Shown here: positions 1 to 7,094 of the stretch, in pieces
How the letters are laid out: the number at the start of each line of letters is the position of its first letter
Position numbering within the stretch: position 1 is the first letter of the stretch
NCBI GenBank assembly: GCA_025363755.1
Contig: JANYLQ010000001.1
Coordinates: 1-64,000, forward strand
Source of the DNA: Hyphomicrobiales bacterium
Lineage (GTDB): Bacteria; Pseudomonadota; Alphaproteobacteria; Rhizobiales; Aestuariivirgaceae
Direction of reading: 5' to 3'
DNA: 64,000 nt
The notes under the pieces: generated by a model
What the model was told of the DNA's origin: nothing
Databases searched by the model: none
What the model saw: the letters and a program-made list of their open reading frames with translations, nothing else
Program-made: the position numbers and the translations under genes

Positions 1-136
1 GCGCAAGAAGCGCGTGGCCGCTGGTTCGGGCACCAAGGTTGAAGAAATAAACAAGCTGCTCAAAATGCATTTGCAGATGGCCACCATGATGAAACAAATG
101 GGCCAAGGCAAAGGCATGCTCGGCAAGCTGATGGGT
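1..136 (+). other. Inverted fragment of the ffh 3' end (fold-back joint)
   Basis: Read on the plus strand from base 2, this stretch encodes the end of an Ffh M domain (KKRVAAGSGTKVEEINKLL, then a Met-rich helix ending near LGKLMGG). The rest of ffh lies on the minus strand. Bases 1-19 are the exact reverse complement of 137-155, which encode the same KKRV residues. If 20-136 were flipped, the minus-strand frame would continue correctly into the M domain. This is therefore an inversion of the gene's own end across a 19-base inverted repeat. A chimeric read or assembly fold-back at a contig end is the likeliest cause; a real inversion would leave Ffh without its RNA-binding tail. No stop codon for ffh is visible. 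Confidence 0.85.
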
Positions 137-1345
137 GGCCACGCGCTTCTTGCGCTTGCCATCCAAAATTTTTGGATTGCGCCGCTCTGCCTTGGTCATC
201 GAACCAATAATGGCGAGCTGTTGGTTGAACACTTTTTTCTGAAGGTCCATGCCTTCAATTTGTTTCTTCATCTTGCCCATGCCGGGCAACATGTTCATGA
301 CGCCGCCCATGCCGCCAAGCTTTTCAATCTGGCGGAGCTGATCAGCAAGATCATTCAGATCAAATGCACCTTTGCGCATCCGCTCGGCAATTTTCTTGGC
401 CTTGTCATGATCAATATCGAGGGCCGCGCGTTCAACCAGCGAAACCACATCGCCCATGCCCAGAATGCGACCAGCGATACGATCAGGGTGGAAATCTTCA
501 AGGCCATCAAGCTTTTCGCCCGTGCCCATTAACTTAATCGGCTTACCCGTCACAGCCCGCATCGAAAGCGCAGCACCACCACGGCCATCGCCATCAATAC
601 GAGTGAGCACAATGCCGGTGATGCCAATTTTTTCGTCGAATGAACGAGCTAAATTTACAGCGTCTTGGCCCGTCAGCGCATCAACAACCAGCAAGGTTTC
701 TTTGGGCTTGGCAATATCACGAACCATGGCGGCTTCGGCCAGCAGCTCTTCATCAATATGCAGCCGGCCTGCCGTGTCGAGTAACACCACATCATAAGCA
801 CCTTTGCGCGCTTCACTCATCGCACGCTTGGCAATTTGAATAGGCGTTTCGCCTTTAACAATGAGAAGTGTATCGACCTTCACTTGTTGGCCGAGAATAG
901 CCAACTGCTCCTGAGCCGCAGGGCGGCGCGTATCCAGCGATGCCATCAATACTTTGCGCTTTTCACGCTCGGTCAAACGCTTGGCGATTTTTGCAGTCGT
1001 AGTGGTTTTGCCAGAACCTTGCAGACCGACCATCAAAATGGCCACGGGCGGCGAGGCGCGGAGGTTCAATGCCGATTGGTCAGACCCCAGCGTTTCCACC
1101 AGCGTGTCATGCACAATCTTGACCACCATCTGGCCTGGCTTGATGGATTTTACAACATCTTGACCAACCGCGCGTTCCCGCACTTTTTCGGTGAAGGTTT
1201 TGACAACTTCCAAGGCAACGTCAGCTTCAAGCAGCGCGCGGCGCACTTCGCGCATTGCCACATCCACATCCTCAGCCGAAAGCACACCGCGACCGGTGAT
1301 CTTATCAAATATGCCAGAGAGGCGGTCGCTTAAAGTTTCAAACAT
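137..1345 (-). CDS. ffh: Signal recognition particle GTPase Ffh (3' end missing or inverted)
   Basis: Ffh is the GTPase of the signal recognition particle. It binds 4.5S RNA and signal peptides and delivers ribosomes to FtsY at the membrane. The 403 readable codons begin with ATG at 1345 (MFETLSDRLSGIFDKITG, a typical Ffh start). They carry the N helical bundle, the P-loop GLQGSGKT near residues 107-114, the DTRRPAAQEQL and DTAGRLHIDEEL GTPase motifs, and the start of the Met-rich M domain (GGVMNMLPGMGKMKKQIEGM). The reading frame stays open past 137 to the window edge, but that translation is antisense to the true end. An in-frame ATG at 1450 would add 35 residues unlike Ffh and is rejected. 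A normal Ffh is about 450-520 residues. Confidence 0.95.
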
Positions 1346-1389
1346 TCGTGTCTCATTCACTTCAAAGCCGCATTCCAAACGAAAAATCA

Positions 1390-1436
1390 CCCGGGAGCGA
1401 AACTCGCTGCCGGATGTGGGCTTGGTGCCTCCCGGG
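1390..1436 (-). promoter_or_regulatory. Hairpin in the ffh leader
   Basis: CCCGGGAG at 1390-1397 pairs with CTCCCGGG at 1429-1436. A nested small hairpin (AGCGA-AAC-TCGCT, 1396-1408) competes with the outer stem. On the minus strand the structure is followed by a short T-rich stretch, so it could act as a weak attenuator or stabiliser in the transcript leading to ffh. No 4.5S RNA consensus is present here. Confidence 0.45.
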
Positions 1437-1496
1437 AACAAGTGCCCCATGTGCAAAAAGCCTCGAGACGTTTGAAAAGCGTCTTAGGATGTGAGC

Positions 1497-1525
1497 GACA
1501 TAGGGGAAGTGGGGGGAGAAGTCAA
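1497..1525 (-). promoter_or_regulatory. Sigma-70-type promoter for ffh
   Basis: On the minus strand a TTGACT box (1520-1525) and a TATGTC box (1497-1502) are separated by exactly 17 bases. The transcript would start near 1490 and run through the leader hairpin into ffh. Confidence 0.5.
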
Positions 1526-1527
1526 AT

Positions 1528-2823
1528 CTACGTCTGGCGATTAGGCTTGTTCAGTATTTCCCAATGCTTGTAACGAAGATCAAGCGCGCTAACATAAACA
1601 CTTTTGATGCAGTCCACTATAAGTTCAAATTTTAGTACAACATCGTAAGAGCCTTCCGCATAGCTGCCCACTTGATAGGGAGCAAAAAGAAATTTTATGC
1701 CATCTTCTTGAAGTATAAAGGCGTTGAAATCATTCCAGTCAGCGGTGCCTCTTTCTATCCACTCTTTGTCAAAATCATCTTTGCCTTCGAAGCGTTTCAC
1801 TTTCTCAGATCTCAACAAACGTCTTACCTCCATTTGCAATCGCACGAAGGCGATCTCAGCATTTTCGAAGAGCGCGCTTGGTGAAGCAATGGGGACAATT
1901 GGCTCAAGCAAGAAATTGTAAGTCAACCAGCCATGATTGGGATGAGCTGCGCCAGCTCCGTACCAACTGACTGAATAGCACACAGAAAGCATCCTACCTA
2001 CAATTGTTGGGGAGGTACAGTAAGCATCCCAAGTATCTGTTCGAGAAAATTTTGAATCACCAAAGTTAATGAACTTGCCCTGTGGTTCTAACTTATTTGA
2101 CCTGAACTGTGCTGCAGTTTCGAGCAAATGACCTTTCACAATTTCACAAATTTCACCCACACGATGATATTTTTCAGAAGCAATAGAAAACCAATTGAAT
2201 TCAATTTCGTATCCTGGCGCGCCGTCCCATGAGTCCTTGTACGCATGACGATGCCATTCAATCCCGGATTCAGATTGGGTGATAGTAATTTGTTTTCCTA
2301 GGCGACTAAGCTGGTGTCTAATTGCGTCAACTATCTTGTCCGATGAATTTTCTTCGTCGGCATCGATCACATGTAGATTTTTTAACTGTTCGGGAATTGT
2401 AACATCTTTATCTAATCTGATCGGAATCAAAAATATGTCATCAATAAGTTTTTCTTCCATCGCATCCAGCGCTAACTTCAGTTCTCTTTGAACGTAGCCG
2501 CGTCGATCGACCGAGTTTTTTGAAAAAAATGCCACTACTATGGTCGCTTTTTTCAAAGCTTTCTTGATTTCAAAATCCCAATTTTGCCCACCGAGAATTT
2601 TCTTGTAATCCATCCAAGTTTCAATGTTTTGCGAACCAATTTTTAATTCAAAATTACTCACTCGCAATCTGTCTGGCGTAGCATAACTTATGAAGACAAG
2701 AGGTCTTTCGGTTTCGAGGGAAATTTGTTCGGAACTAGGGATATCTGGTGTCAAAATTCTTTTCACTTTCTTCGTGAGTAGATTTGTAATGCCCAATTTG
2801 AAAAGATCAATAGCATCACGCAT
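1528..2823 (-). CDS. TIR domain-DUF3298 fusion protein, putative NADase effector/sensor
   Basis: Protein of 431 residues with two recognisable parts. Residues about 40-175 form a TIR domain: FISYATPDR at 44-52, the conserved W and EIKKAL region at 82-90, VVAFFSKNS at 96-104 and VQRELKLAL at 111-119. E114 lies where NAD-cleaving TIR domains carry their catalytic glutamate. Residues about 190-420 resemble the DUF3298 domain known from RsiV-type anti-sigma factors (GAGAAHPNHGWLTYNFLLEP and EDGIKFLFAPYQVGSYAEGS). No signal peptide or convincing membrane segment is seen. Bacterial TIR proteins often act in antiphage defence by destroying NAD+, and the RsiV domain binds lysozyme, so a sensor-effector in one chain is possible, but that is inference. 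The gene stands alone and is visibly richer in A+T than its neighbours, which suggests recent acquisition. Confidence 0.8.
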   Translation of the reverse strand: MRDAIDLFKLGITNLLTKKVKRILTPDIPSSEQISLETERPLVFISYATPDRLRVSNFELKIGSQNIETWMDYKKILGGQNWDFEIKKALKKATIVVAFFSKNSVDRRGYVQRELKLALDAMEEKLIDDIFLIPIRLDKDVTIPEQLKNLHVIDADEENSSDKIVDAIRHQLSRLGKQITITQSESGIEWHRHAYKDSWDGAPGYEIEFNWFSIASEKYHRVGEICEIVKGHLLETAAQFRSNKLEPQGKFINFGDSKFSRTDTWDAYCTSPTIVGRMLSVCYSVSWYGAGAAHPNHGWLTYNFLLEPIVPIASPSALFENAEIAFVRLQMEVRRLLRSEKVKRFEGKDDFDKEWIERGTADWNDFNAFILQEDGIKFLFAPYQVGSYAEGSYDVVLKFELIVDCIKSVYVSALDLRYKHWEILNKPNRQT

Positions 2824-2900
2824 TTGACTTCCAAAAGTATCTTACAATGCCATTCCCAACCCGTCCGCATTAAAACGTCAGCCCCGCACCGCACCACCAA

Positions 2901-3060
2901 GTCTCTCCGCCCGCCGGAGAGACAGACTTGGGCGAAACCCAAGTCGGGAGAGGGCCGTCTTAAGCCTCAAACACCAGCGGATGCTAAACCATCACCCCTC
3001 CCCTGTCTTCCTCAGTACGAGCCGAGGATGACCGCCCACTCCCGCAAGGGGAATGGGTTG
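2901..3060. repeat. Cluster of REP-like intergenic hairpins
   Basis: The gap between the TIR gene and the next gene holds several perfect palindromes in a row: GTCTCTCCG-loop-CGGAGAGAC at 2901-2923, GACTTGGG-CGAAA-CCCAAGTC at 2925-2945, and weaker ones further on (CCTC...GAGG and CACTCCC-GCAAG-GGGAATG). This looks like a repetitive extragenic palindromic element, richer in G+C than the TIR gene beside it. No believable gene is present. Confidence 0.6.
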
Positions 3061-3068
3061 GCTTACCC

Positions 3069-3470
3069 TCAAATCATGCCCCAATGCTTGGCAACGCCCA
3101 TCGCATATGTGATCACGAGGCCGGCCAACAATAAAATGAACGCGGGCCTGTCATAGGCTTTGCCTTCGGCTTTAGTTTTTTTGCTGAGCTTCACAATGAC
3201 CAACAGAAATCCAGCGGCTATCATGAAATCGGCGGCCCCCGATATCCATGTGGCGCTTCCATGAACATGCAAGGTTTCGTAGTTTCTTGAAGATACTGAC
3301 CCTAACCGATAATACATCACCCGCGCATCATTGGCCCAAACACCATAAATGCCAAAACCCGCACTCAAGGCCGCAAAGCCCAAGCAAATGGCTTGCCCAA
3401 TGAGGGGGTTGCGTTTCTTATACTCACCGCGAGAATCTAAACCATCTTTGCCCAAGTGAGAATCCTCCAT
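3069..3470 (-). CDS. Small membrane protein of unknown function
   Basis: A protein of 133 residues if started at the ATG at 3470. A longer frame opening at 3545 would run over the divergent gene's start and is less likely. Three hydrophobic segments can be seen: one starting GQAICLGFAALSAGFGIYGVWA, one around WISGAADFMIAAGFLLVIVKL, and a C-terminal one around FILLLAGLVITYAMGVA. A basic stretch (KLSKKTKAEGKAYDR) separates the last two. I do not recognise the family. It is transcribed divergently from the GyrI-like gene with about 73 bases between them. No function is proposed. Confidence 0.6.
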   Translation of the reverse strand: MEDSHLGKDGLDSRGEYKKRNPLIGQAICLGFAALSAGFGIYGVWANDARVMYYRLGSVSSRNYETLHVHGSATWISGAADFMIAAGFLLVIVKLSKKTKAEGKAYDRPAFILLLAGLVITYAMGVAKHWGMI

Positions 3471-3543
3471 CAGCCGCCGAAAAGATTGCCCCCGAACTTC
3501 GCGAAACTTGATCTGGGCCTTGAGACTTGTCAATATCTCCCCC

Positions 3544-3996
3544 ATGAATCAACCCATCCGCACCCTCACCACACCACCGCTCATCCTCGCGGGCCGCAAC
3601 AAGACTTATAAGATTGGCCCTGATCCTGCCATGAAAGAGCAATGGGCGAGTTTTATGACGGACTTTGGCAAGATCGAGGGCCAGGTGGGTTTTGCCGCTT
3701 ATGGCGTGTGCCATTCATTTGGTGGCGGGCTGATGGATTATCTTGTCGGCGTTGAAGTAAAAGATCCAGGCCAAGTGCCGGGCTATATGTACATCCTCAC
3801 CATCCCCAAACGCAAAACCGCAGTGTTTCTGCATGAGGGCGATATTGCGGGGCTGCCTGCAACATGGGGGCGGATTTTTGATGAGTGGCTGCCCGCCGCC
3901 AAACTGGAAGTGGCGCGAGGCCCGCAGTTTGAAGTTTATGGCGAGGACTTCAACAACGGCGATGATCGAATAGAGATTTTCATTCCAGTAAAATAA
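3544..3996 (+). CDS. GyrI-like / AraC effector-binding domain protein
   Basis: Protein of 150 residues starting at ATG 3544 (MNQPIRTLTTPPLILAGRNK). The pattern matches the SHV2/GyrI-like small-molecule-binding fold: an opening strand ending in a preferred-substrate loop, then YMYILTIPKRKTAVFLHEGDIAGLPATWGRIFDEWLPAAKLEV, and a C-terminal GPQFEVYGEDFNNGDDRIEIFIPVK, the usual family ending. Stand-alone members bind or hydrolyse small hydrophobic compounds, or inhibit gyrase in Escherichia coli; the specific ligand here cannot be read. No DNA-binding domain is attached. It converges on ybhL, with a terminator between them. Confidence 0.75.
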   Translation: MNQPIRTLTTPPLILAGRNKTYKIGPDPAMKEQWASFMTDFGKIEGQVGFAAYGVCHSFGGGLMDYLVGVEVKDPGQVPGYMYILTIPKRKTAVFLHEGDIAGLPATWGRIFDEWLPAAKLEVARGPQFEVYGEDFNNGDDRIEIFIPVK

Positions 3997-4000
3997 AAAC

Positions 4001-4024
4001 GCCACGGATGTTTCCACCCGTGGC
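4001..4024 (-). terminator. Terminator at the 3' end of ybhL
   Basis: GCCACGG (4001-4007) pairs with CCGTGGC (4018-4024). On the minus strand the stem is followed by GTTTTTATTTT, a good U-tract. On the plus strand the run is weak, so the element mainly ends ybhL transcription. Confidence 0.75.
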
Positions 4025-4046
4025 GCTTCAATTCAATATCTAAAAA

Positions 4047-4778
4047 CTAATTGCGATTGCCGAACAGGCGCAGCAACGACAAGAACAGGTTGATAAAGTC
4101 GAGATATAACCTCAGCGCACCCATGATCGCCTTGTGACCCATGGTGGTTGAGCCGTCGCCTTCATAATAGGTTTCCTTGATCGCTTGCGTGTCATAAGCG
4201 GTAAAGCCTGTGAAGATCAGAACGCTGATCACCGACAAAGCAAAGCTCATGGCCGATGACTGGAAGAAAATATTGACCAGTGAAGCCACGATCAAACCGA
4301 TCAAGCCCATGAACAAGAATGATCCCATGCCTGTCAGGTCGCGCTTGGTTGTGTAACCATAAAGGCTCATCGAACCGAAGGTGACCGCTGTGATCAAGAA
4401 CACGCGGGCAATGCTGGCCCCGGTATAGATGAGGCCAAGTGAGCCGAAGCTAACACCGACTAAGGCCGCATAAATCCAGAATGTGGCTTGGGCCGCAGGC
4501 AAACTTAAAGTATGCAAGCGGAACGACATAAAGAACACCAAGGCCAAAGGTGCCAAGATGATCAGCCATTTTGCTGGGCCTAAAAAGATTGTTTCGCCAA
4601 ATGGCGTTAAAGCACCATTGACCACGGCCATGTGGAACGTTGCGTAAGCCGCAACTGCCGTCAGCACCAAGCCGACGGACATATAATTGTAAACCCGGAG
4701 CATATAGCTCCGAAGCCCCTGATCCACCGCAACGCCGCTGCCGGCACCTGCTTGTGGGAAATTACGAAGATCTGCCAT
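4047..4778 (-). CDS. ybhL: Bax inhibitor-1 family membrane protein YbhL/YccA
   Basis: A 243-residue integral membrane protein of the BI-1/TMBIM family. After a short soluble N-terminus (MADLRNFPQAGAGSGVAVDQGLRSYMLRVYNYM) it shows about seven hydrophobic helices, including LVLTAVAAYATFHM, KWLIILAPLALVFFMSF, ATFWIYAALVGVSFGSLGLIY and GSFLFMGLIGLIVASLVNIFF. The family signature FTAYDTQAIKE and an ending rich in Leu (GALRLYLDFINLFLSLLRLFGNRN) are present. Bacterial members are pH-sensitive calcium-leak channels or interact with the FtsH protease; its exact role here is inferred from the family only. It has its own promoter and a leader hairpin. Confidence 0.93.
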   Translation of the reverse strand: MADLRNFPQAGAGSGVAVDQGLRSYMLRVYNYMSVGLVLTAVAAYATFHMAVVNGALTPFGETIFLGPAKWLIILAPLALVFFMSFRLHTLSLPAAQATFWIYAALVGVSFGSLGLIYTGASIARVFLITAVTFGSMSLYGYTTKRDLTGMGSFLFMGLIGLIVASLVNIFFQSSAMSFALSVISVLIFTGFTAYDTQAIKETYYEGDGSTTMGHKAIMGALRLYLDFINLFLSLLRLFGNRN

Positions 4779-4781
4779 AAT

Positions 4782-4796
4782 GTTCCTCCTGAGAAC
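4782..4796 (-). promoter_or_regulatory. ybhL leader hairpin with Shine-Dalgarno in the loop
   Basis: On the minus strand GTTC-TCAGGAG-GAAC forms a short stem whose loop is the ribosome-binding sequence, ending three bases before the ybhL start codon. A conserved ybhL leader RNA motif is known from alphaproteobacteria, and this sits in the same place. Whether it matches that motif needs a covariance-model search. Confidence 0.45.
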
Positions 4797-4804
4797 GAGA
4801 CTGG

Positions 4805-4833
4805 AATATGGGGATGGGTTTGACTTGCGTCAA
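4805..4833 (-). promoter_or_regulatory. Sigma-70-type promoter for ybhL with overlapping palindrome
   Basis: On the minus strand TTGACG (4828-4833) and CATATT (4805-4810) are 17 bases apart. The predicted start near 4798 would give an mRNA that opens directly with the leader hairpin. The -35 box overlaps a perfect palindrome, TTGAC-TTGC-GTCAA at 4820-4833, a possible operator. Confidence 0.55.
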
Positions 4834-4844
4834 GACCAGAATGG

Positions 4845-5129
4845 TTAAGATTTGGCGATGCCGTCCATGGCTTTGGCCAGCTTCACATCAATGTCTGTTA
4901 TACCGCCCGCCGAATGTGTCGTCAGCGTGACATCAACGCGCGAATAGACATTGAACCATTCGGGATGATGATCCATTTTCTCGGCAATCAAAGCGGCCTC
5001 AGTCATAAAGCCAAAAGCTTGGCCGAAGTTTTTGAATTTAAAGCTTTTCATAATCGCCGAGCGGCCTTGGACAATGCTCCAGCCCGTAAGTTGTGACATA
5101 ACTTCATTATCGGTGAGGATTTTGCTCAT
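4845..5129 (-). CDS. phhB: Pterin-4a-carbinolamine dehydratase
   Basis: A 94-residue protein of the PCD/DCoH family, which dehydrates 4a-hydroxytetrahydropterin and recycles the pterin cofactor. The signature is complete: [20 protein letters not shown] at about 50-69, then [16 protein letters not shown], giving the catalytic histidines H54, H55 and H72 and the following acidic D80. No phenylalanine hydroxylase gene is in this window, so the substrate source is unknown; many alphaproteobacteria keep this gene without phhA. Its ATG overlaps the stop of thpR upstream by 4 bases, so the two are translationally coupled. Confidence 0.93.
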   Translation of the reverse strand: MSKILTDNEVMSQLTGWSIVQGRSAIMKSFKFKNFGQAFGFMTEAALIAEKMDHHPEWFNVYSRVDVTLTTHSAGGITDIDVKLAKAMDGIAKS

Positions 5130-5665
5130 GCGCCCACCATGCCGTAAATTTCCTCCACCGCATAGGGCCCGCCCCCGCGGCTTGGCCGTGATGAAAACAG
5201 CACAAACCTTTCCACTCTAATTGTGCCACTGCGATAAAGTGCATGCGACTCAATGTAACGCTGAAGCGCAATAGGATCAGCATCGCGAAGCCGCGCAAGG
5301 GTGACATGCGGAATAAATCTGCGCGGCTCTGGCTCTAAGCCCAGTGTTTGGCAAATGCGTTCTTGGGATTGTTGCAGGCGGCGAAGTTCTGCACTTTCTT
5401 CCACATGGGCGATGATTGAATGTGGCTTTTTGCCGCCAAAAATATCAATACCTTTGAGGGTGATGGAAAAAGGTTTGAGTTCCATCCGGTCCAAAGCCAA
5501 CGCCACTTCGCGGCCAAGCCCCACTTGAATATCGCCAATAAAGCGCAGCGTGATGTGGAAAGATTCAGGGTCAATCCATGTGGCCCCCATAATGCCGCCC
5601 TGCATCATGGCCAGATCTTCGGTGACCAGCGTGGGAAGTTCTATTCCGGTAAACAAGCGCAACAT
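5126..5665 (-). CDS. thpR: RNA 2',3'-cyclic phosphodiesterase (LigT family)
   Basis: A 179-residue member of the 2H phosphoesterase superfamily. Both catalytic HxTx motifs are present: HITL at 37-40 in an [10 protein letters not shown] context and HVTL at 120-123 in a [10 protein letters not shown] context. Bacterial ThpR/LigT opens 2',3'-cyclic phosphates at RNA ends and can join tRNA halves in vitro. The gene length is normal for the family. It leads the phhB gene with a 4-base overlap and is followed on its upstream side by tesA in the same direction, about 50 bases away. Confidence 0.93.
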   Translation of the reverse strand: MLRLFTGIELPTLVTEDLAMMQGGIMGATWIDPESFHITLRFIGDIQVGLGREVALALDRMELKPFSITLKGIDIFGGKKPHSIIAHVEESAELRRLQQSQERICQTLGLEPEPRRFIPHVTLARLRDADPIALQRYIESHALYRSGTIRVERFVLFSSRPSRGGGPYAVEEIYGMVGA

Positions 5666-5714
5666 GTTGAGTTACCCCCGTAGTTTGATTCGTCCATCTT
5701 ATATGACTAGCTGG

Positions 5715-6332
5715 TTATGGCAACTTGCTAACAAGAGCCTCAGCATAGGGCAGGATTTTTGGCACAATAATGGCCAAGCCTTTTTCATTAGGGTGAATAC
5801 CGTCAGCCTGGTTAAGATCAGTATTGGTCGCCACCCCGTCCAAATAAAACGGATAAAGTGCCGCACCATATTCTGCTGCAAGCTTGGCATAAATGCTATC
5901 AAACTTGGTTTGATAATCAGCGCCCAGATTAGGTGGCGCGCGCATGCCTAAAATTAAAGCAGGCAAATTTTTCTTTTTCAGCATGTCCAAAATCTGTCGA
6001 AGCGATGCTTCGGTTTGTGAAGGCTCTAACCCGCGTAAAGCATCATTTGCACCAAGCTCAATAATTACCGCTTTCACATCACCCGTTAACGCCCAGTCCA
6101 ATCGCGCCGCCCCTTGCGCTGCCGTATCACCAGAAACACCACCATTTATAATGGTCACATCATGGCCCTTGGCTTTCAGCGCTTCCTGCAATTTATCAGG
6201 AAAGCTTTTGCCCGCATCCAATCCATAACCTGCGGTTAAGCTATCGCCCAAAGCCAAAATAGTGGTTGTGCCAGCAAAGGCTTGCCCCCACATGAACCAA
6301 AGCGCACAAAAAACTGTAATAAGAATTCTCAT
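5715..6332 (-). CDS. tesA: Periplasmic GDSL/SGNH esterase-lysophospholipase (TesA-like)
   Basis: Starting at ATG 6332 the protein has 205 residues with a signal peptide (MRILITVFCALWFMWGQAFA). SGNH blocks are all visible: block I GDSLTAGYG near 29, block II GGVSGDT near 64, block III GANDALRG near 94 and block V DGIHPNEKG near the end. Family members hydrolyse thioesters, aryl esters and lysophospholipids in the periplasm. A longer frame from 6386 lacks a signal peptide at its beginning and overlaps the divergent ABC gene, so the shorter start is chosen. As in Escherichia coli, tesA is divergent from ybbA-ybbP, here with 54 bases between starts. Confidence 0.93.
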   Translation of the reverse strand: MRILITVFCALWFMWGQAFAGTTTILALGDSLTAGYGLDAGKSFPDKLQEALKAKGHDVTIINGGVSGDTAAQGAARLDWALTGDVKAVIIELGANDALRGLEPSQTEASLRQILDMLKKKNLPALILGMRAPPNLGADYQTKFDSIYAKLAAEYGAALYPFYLDGVATNTDLNQADGIHPNEKGLAIIVPKILPYAEALVSKLP

Positions 6333-6386
6333 TTGCCTAATATGGAAAGCATCGCCTGTTCTGGCAAGCCTCAATCTGGATCCCAC

Positions 6387-7094
6387 ATGACCTCAGCCCT
6401 TAATCTAAAAGACGTTCATCTTACTCTATCAAGCAGAGCCGGTGAGGTTAAAATTCTGAGGGGTGTTGATGTCAGCGCTAAAGCAGGCGAGGCCATTGGC
6501 ATTGTGGGGCCATCCGGTTCCGGCAAGACGTCTCTGCTGATGGTGATTGCAGGATTGGAAGCGGTTACCTCCGGAACGATTTCGGTGAATGATCTGAGCC
6601 TCAATTATCGCTCAGAAGAAGAGTTAGCCAAATTCCGCCGTGACAATATCGGCATCATCTTTCAATCCTTTCATTTGATCCCCACCATGACCGCACTCGA
6701 AAATGTGGCTGTGCCTTTGGAGTTCAAAGGTGCAAAAGATGCATTCGCCAGAGCGCGGGCAGGTTTAGAGCGTGTAGGCCTCGGCCACCGCCTCGACCAC
6801 TATCCGGGCCAACTTTCGGGCGGAGAACAACAACGTGTTGCCATTGCGCGTGCTGTTACATCAGGTGCTAAAATTTTGCTGGCTGATGAGCCCACCGGCA
6901 ATCTCGATCAGGAAACCGGTTCAACCATCATCGATCTTTTGTTTGAGTTGAAAGAAAAAGAGAACGCAACATTGCTGCTGGTGACCCATGACAAAGGCTT
7001 GGCCAAACGTTGTAATCGCATTCTGGAAGTGCGCGATGGCAAGGTGAGCGAAGGCCACGCCAGCGCGGGTAAACCGCGCAAGGACTCAAAGTAA
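6387..7094 (+). CDS. ybbA: ABC transporter ATP-binding protein YbbA-like
   Basis: ATPase subunit of 235 residues, of the LolD/MacB-type ABC branch. Visible motifs are Walker [10 protein letters not shown] at 41-49, the Q-loop [19 protein letters not shown], signature [14 protein letters not shown] at 143-156, and Walker [13 protein letters not shown] at 163-174. It pairs with the large permease that starts inside its own stop codon (TAATG). In this ATPase branch energy usually drives mechanical work on lipids or proteins at the outer face rather than transmembrane import. Substrate unknown. Start at 6387 is chosen because the domain begins right after it and the frame upstream runs into tesA. 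Confidence 0.93.
   Translation: MTSALNLKDVHLTLSSRAGEVKILRGVDVSAKAGEAIGIVGPSGSGKTSLLMVIAGLEAVTSGTISVNDLSLNYRSEEELAKFRRDNIGIIFQSFHLIPTMTALENVAVPLEFKGAKDAFARARAGLERVGLGHRLDHYPGQLSGGEQQRVAIARAVTSGAKILLADEPTGNLDQETGSTIIDLLFELKEKENATLLLVTHDKGLAKRCNRILEVRDGKVSEGHASAGKPRKDSK

Noticed and set aside
1346-1450. N-terminal extension of Ffh from an in-frame ATG at 1450
   Set aside because: The 35 extra residues are not Ffh-like and are encoded by the hairpin region; the 1345 start gives the normal family N-terminus.
1191-1475. Plus-strand frame of 94 codons ending in CPMCKKPRDV
   Set aside because: Most of it is antisense to ffh, and the Cys-rich end is produced by the leader hairpin. No ribosome site or family match.
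1346-1500. 4.5S SRP RNA gene next to ffh
   Set aside because: The conserved GGAAGCAGCC-type loop of the SRP RNA is absent on both strands; only hairpins remain.
2824-3156. Plus-strand frame of 110 codons after the TIR gene
   Set aside because: It is the translation of the palindrome cluster, rich in Pro, Lys and Arg, and overlaps the end of the opposite gene.
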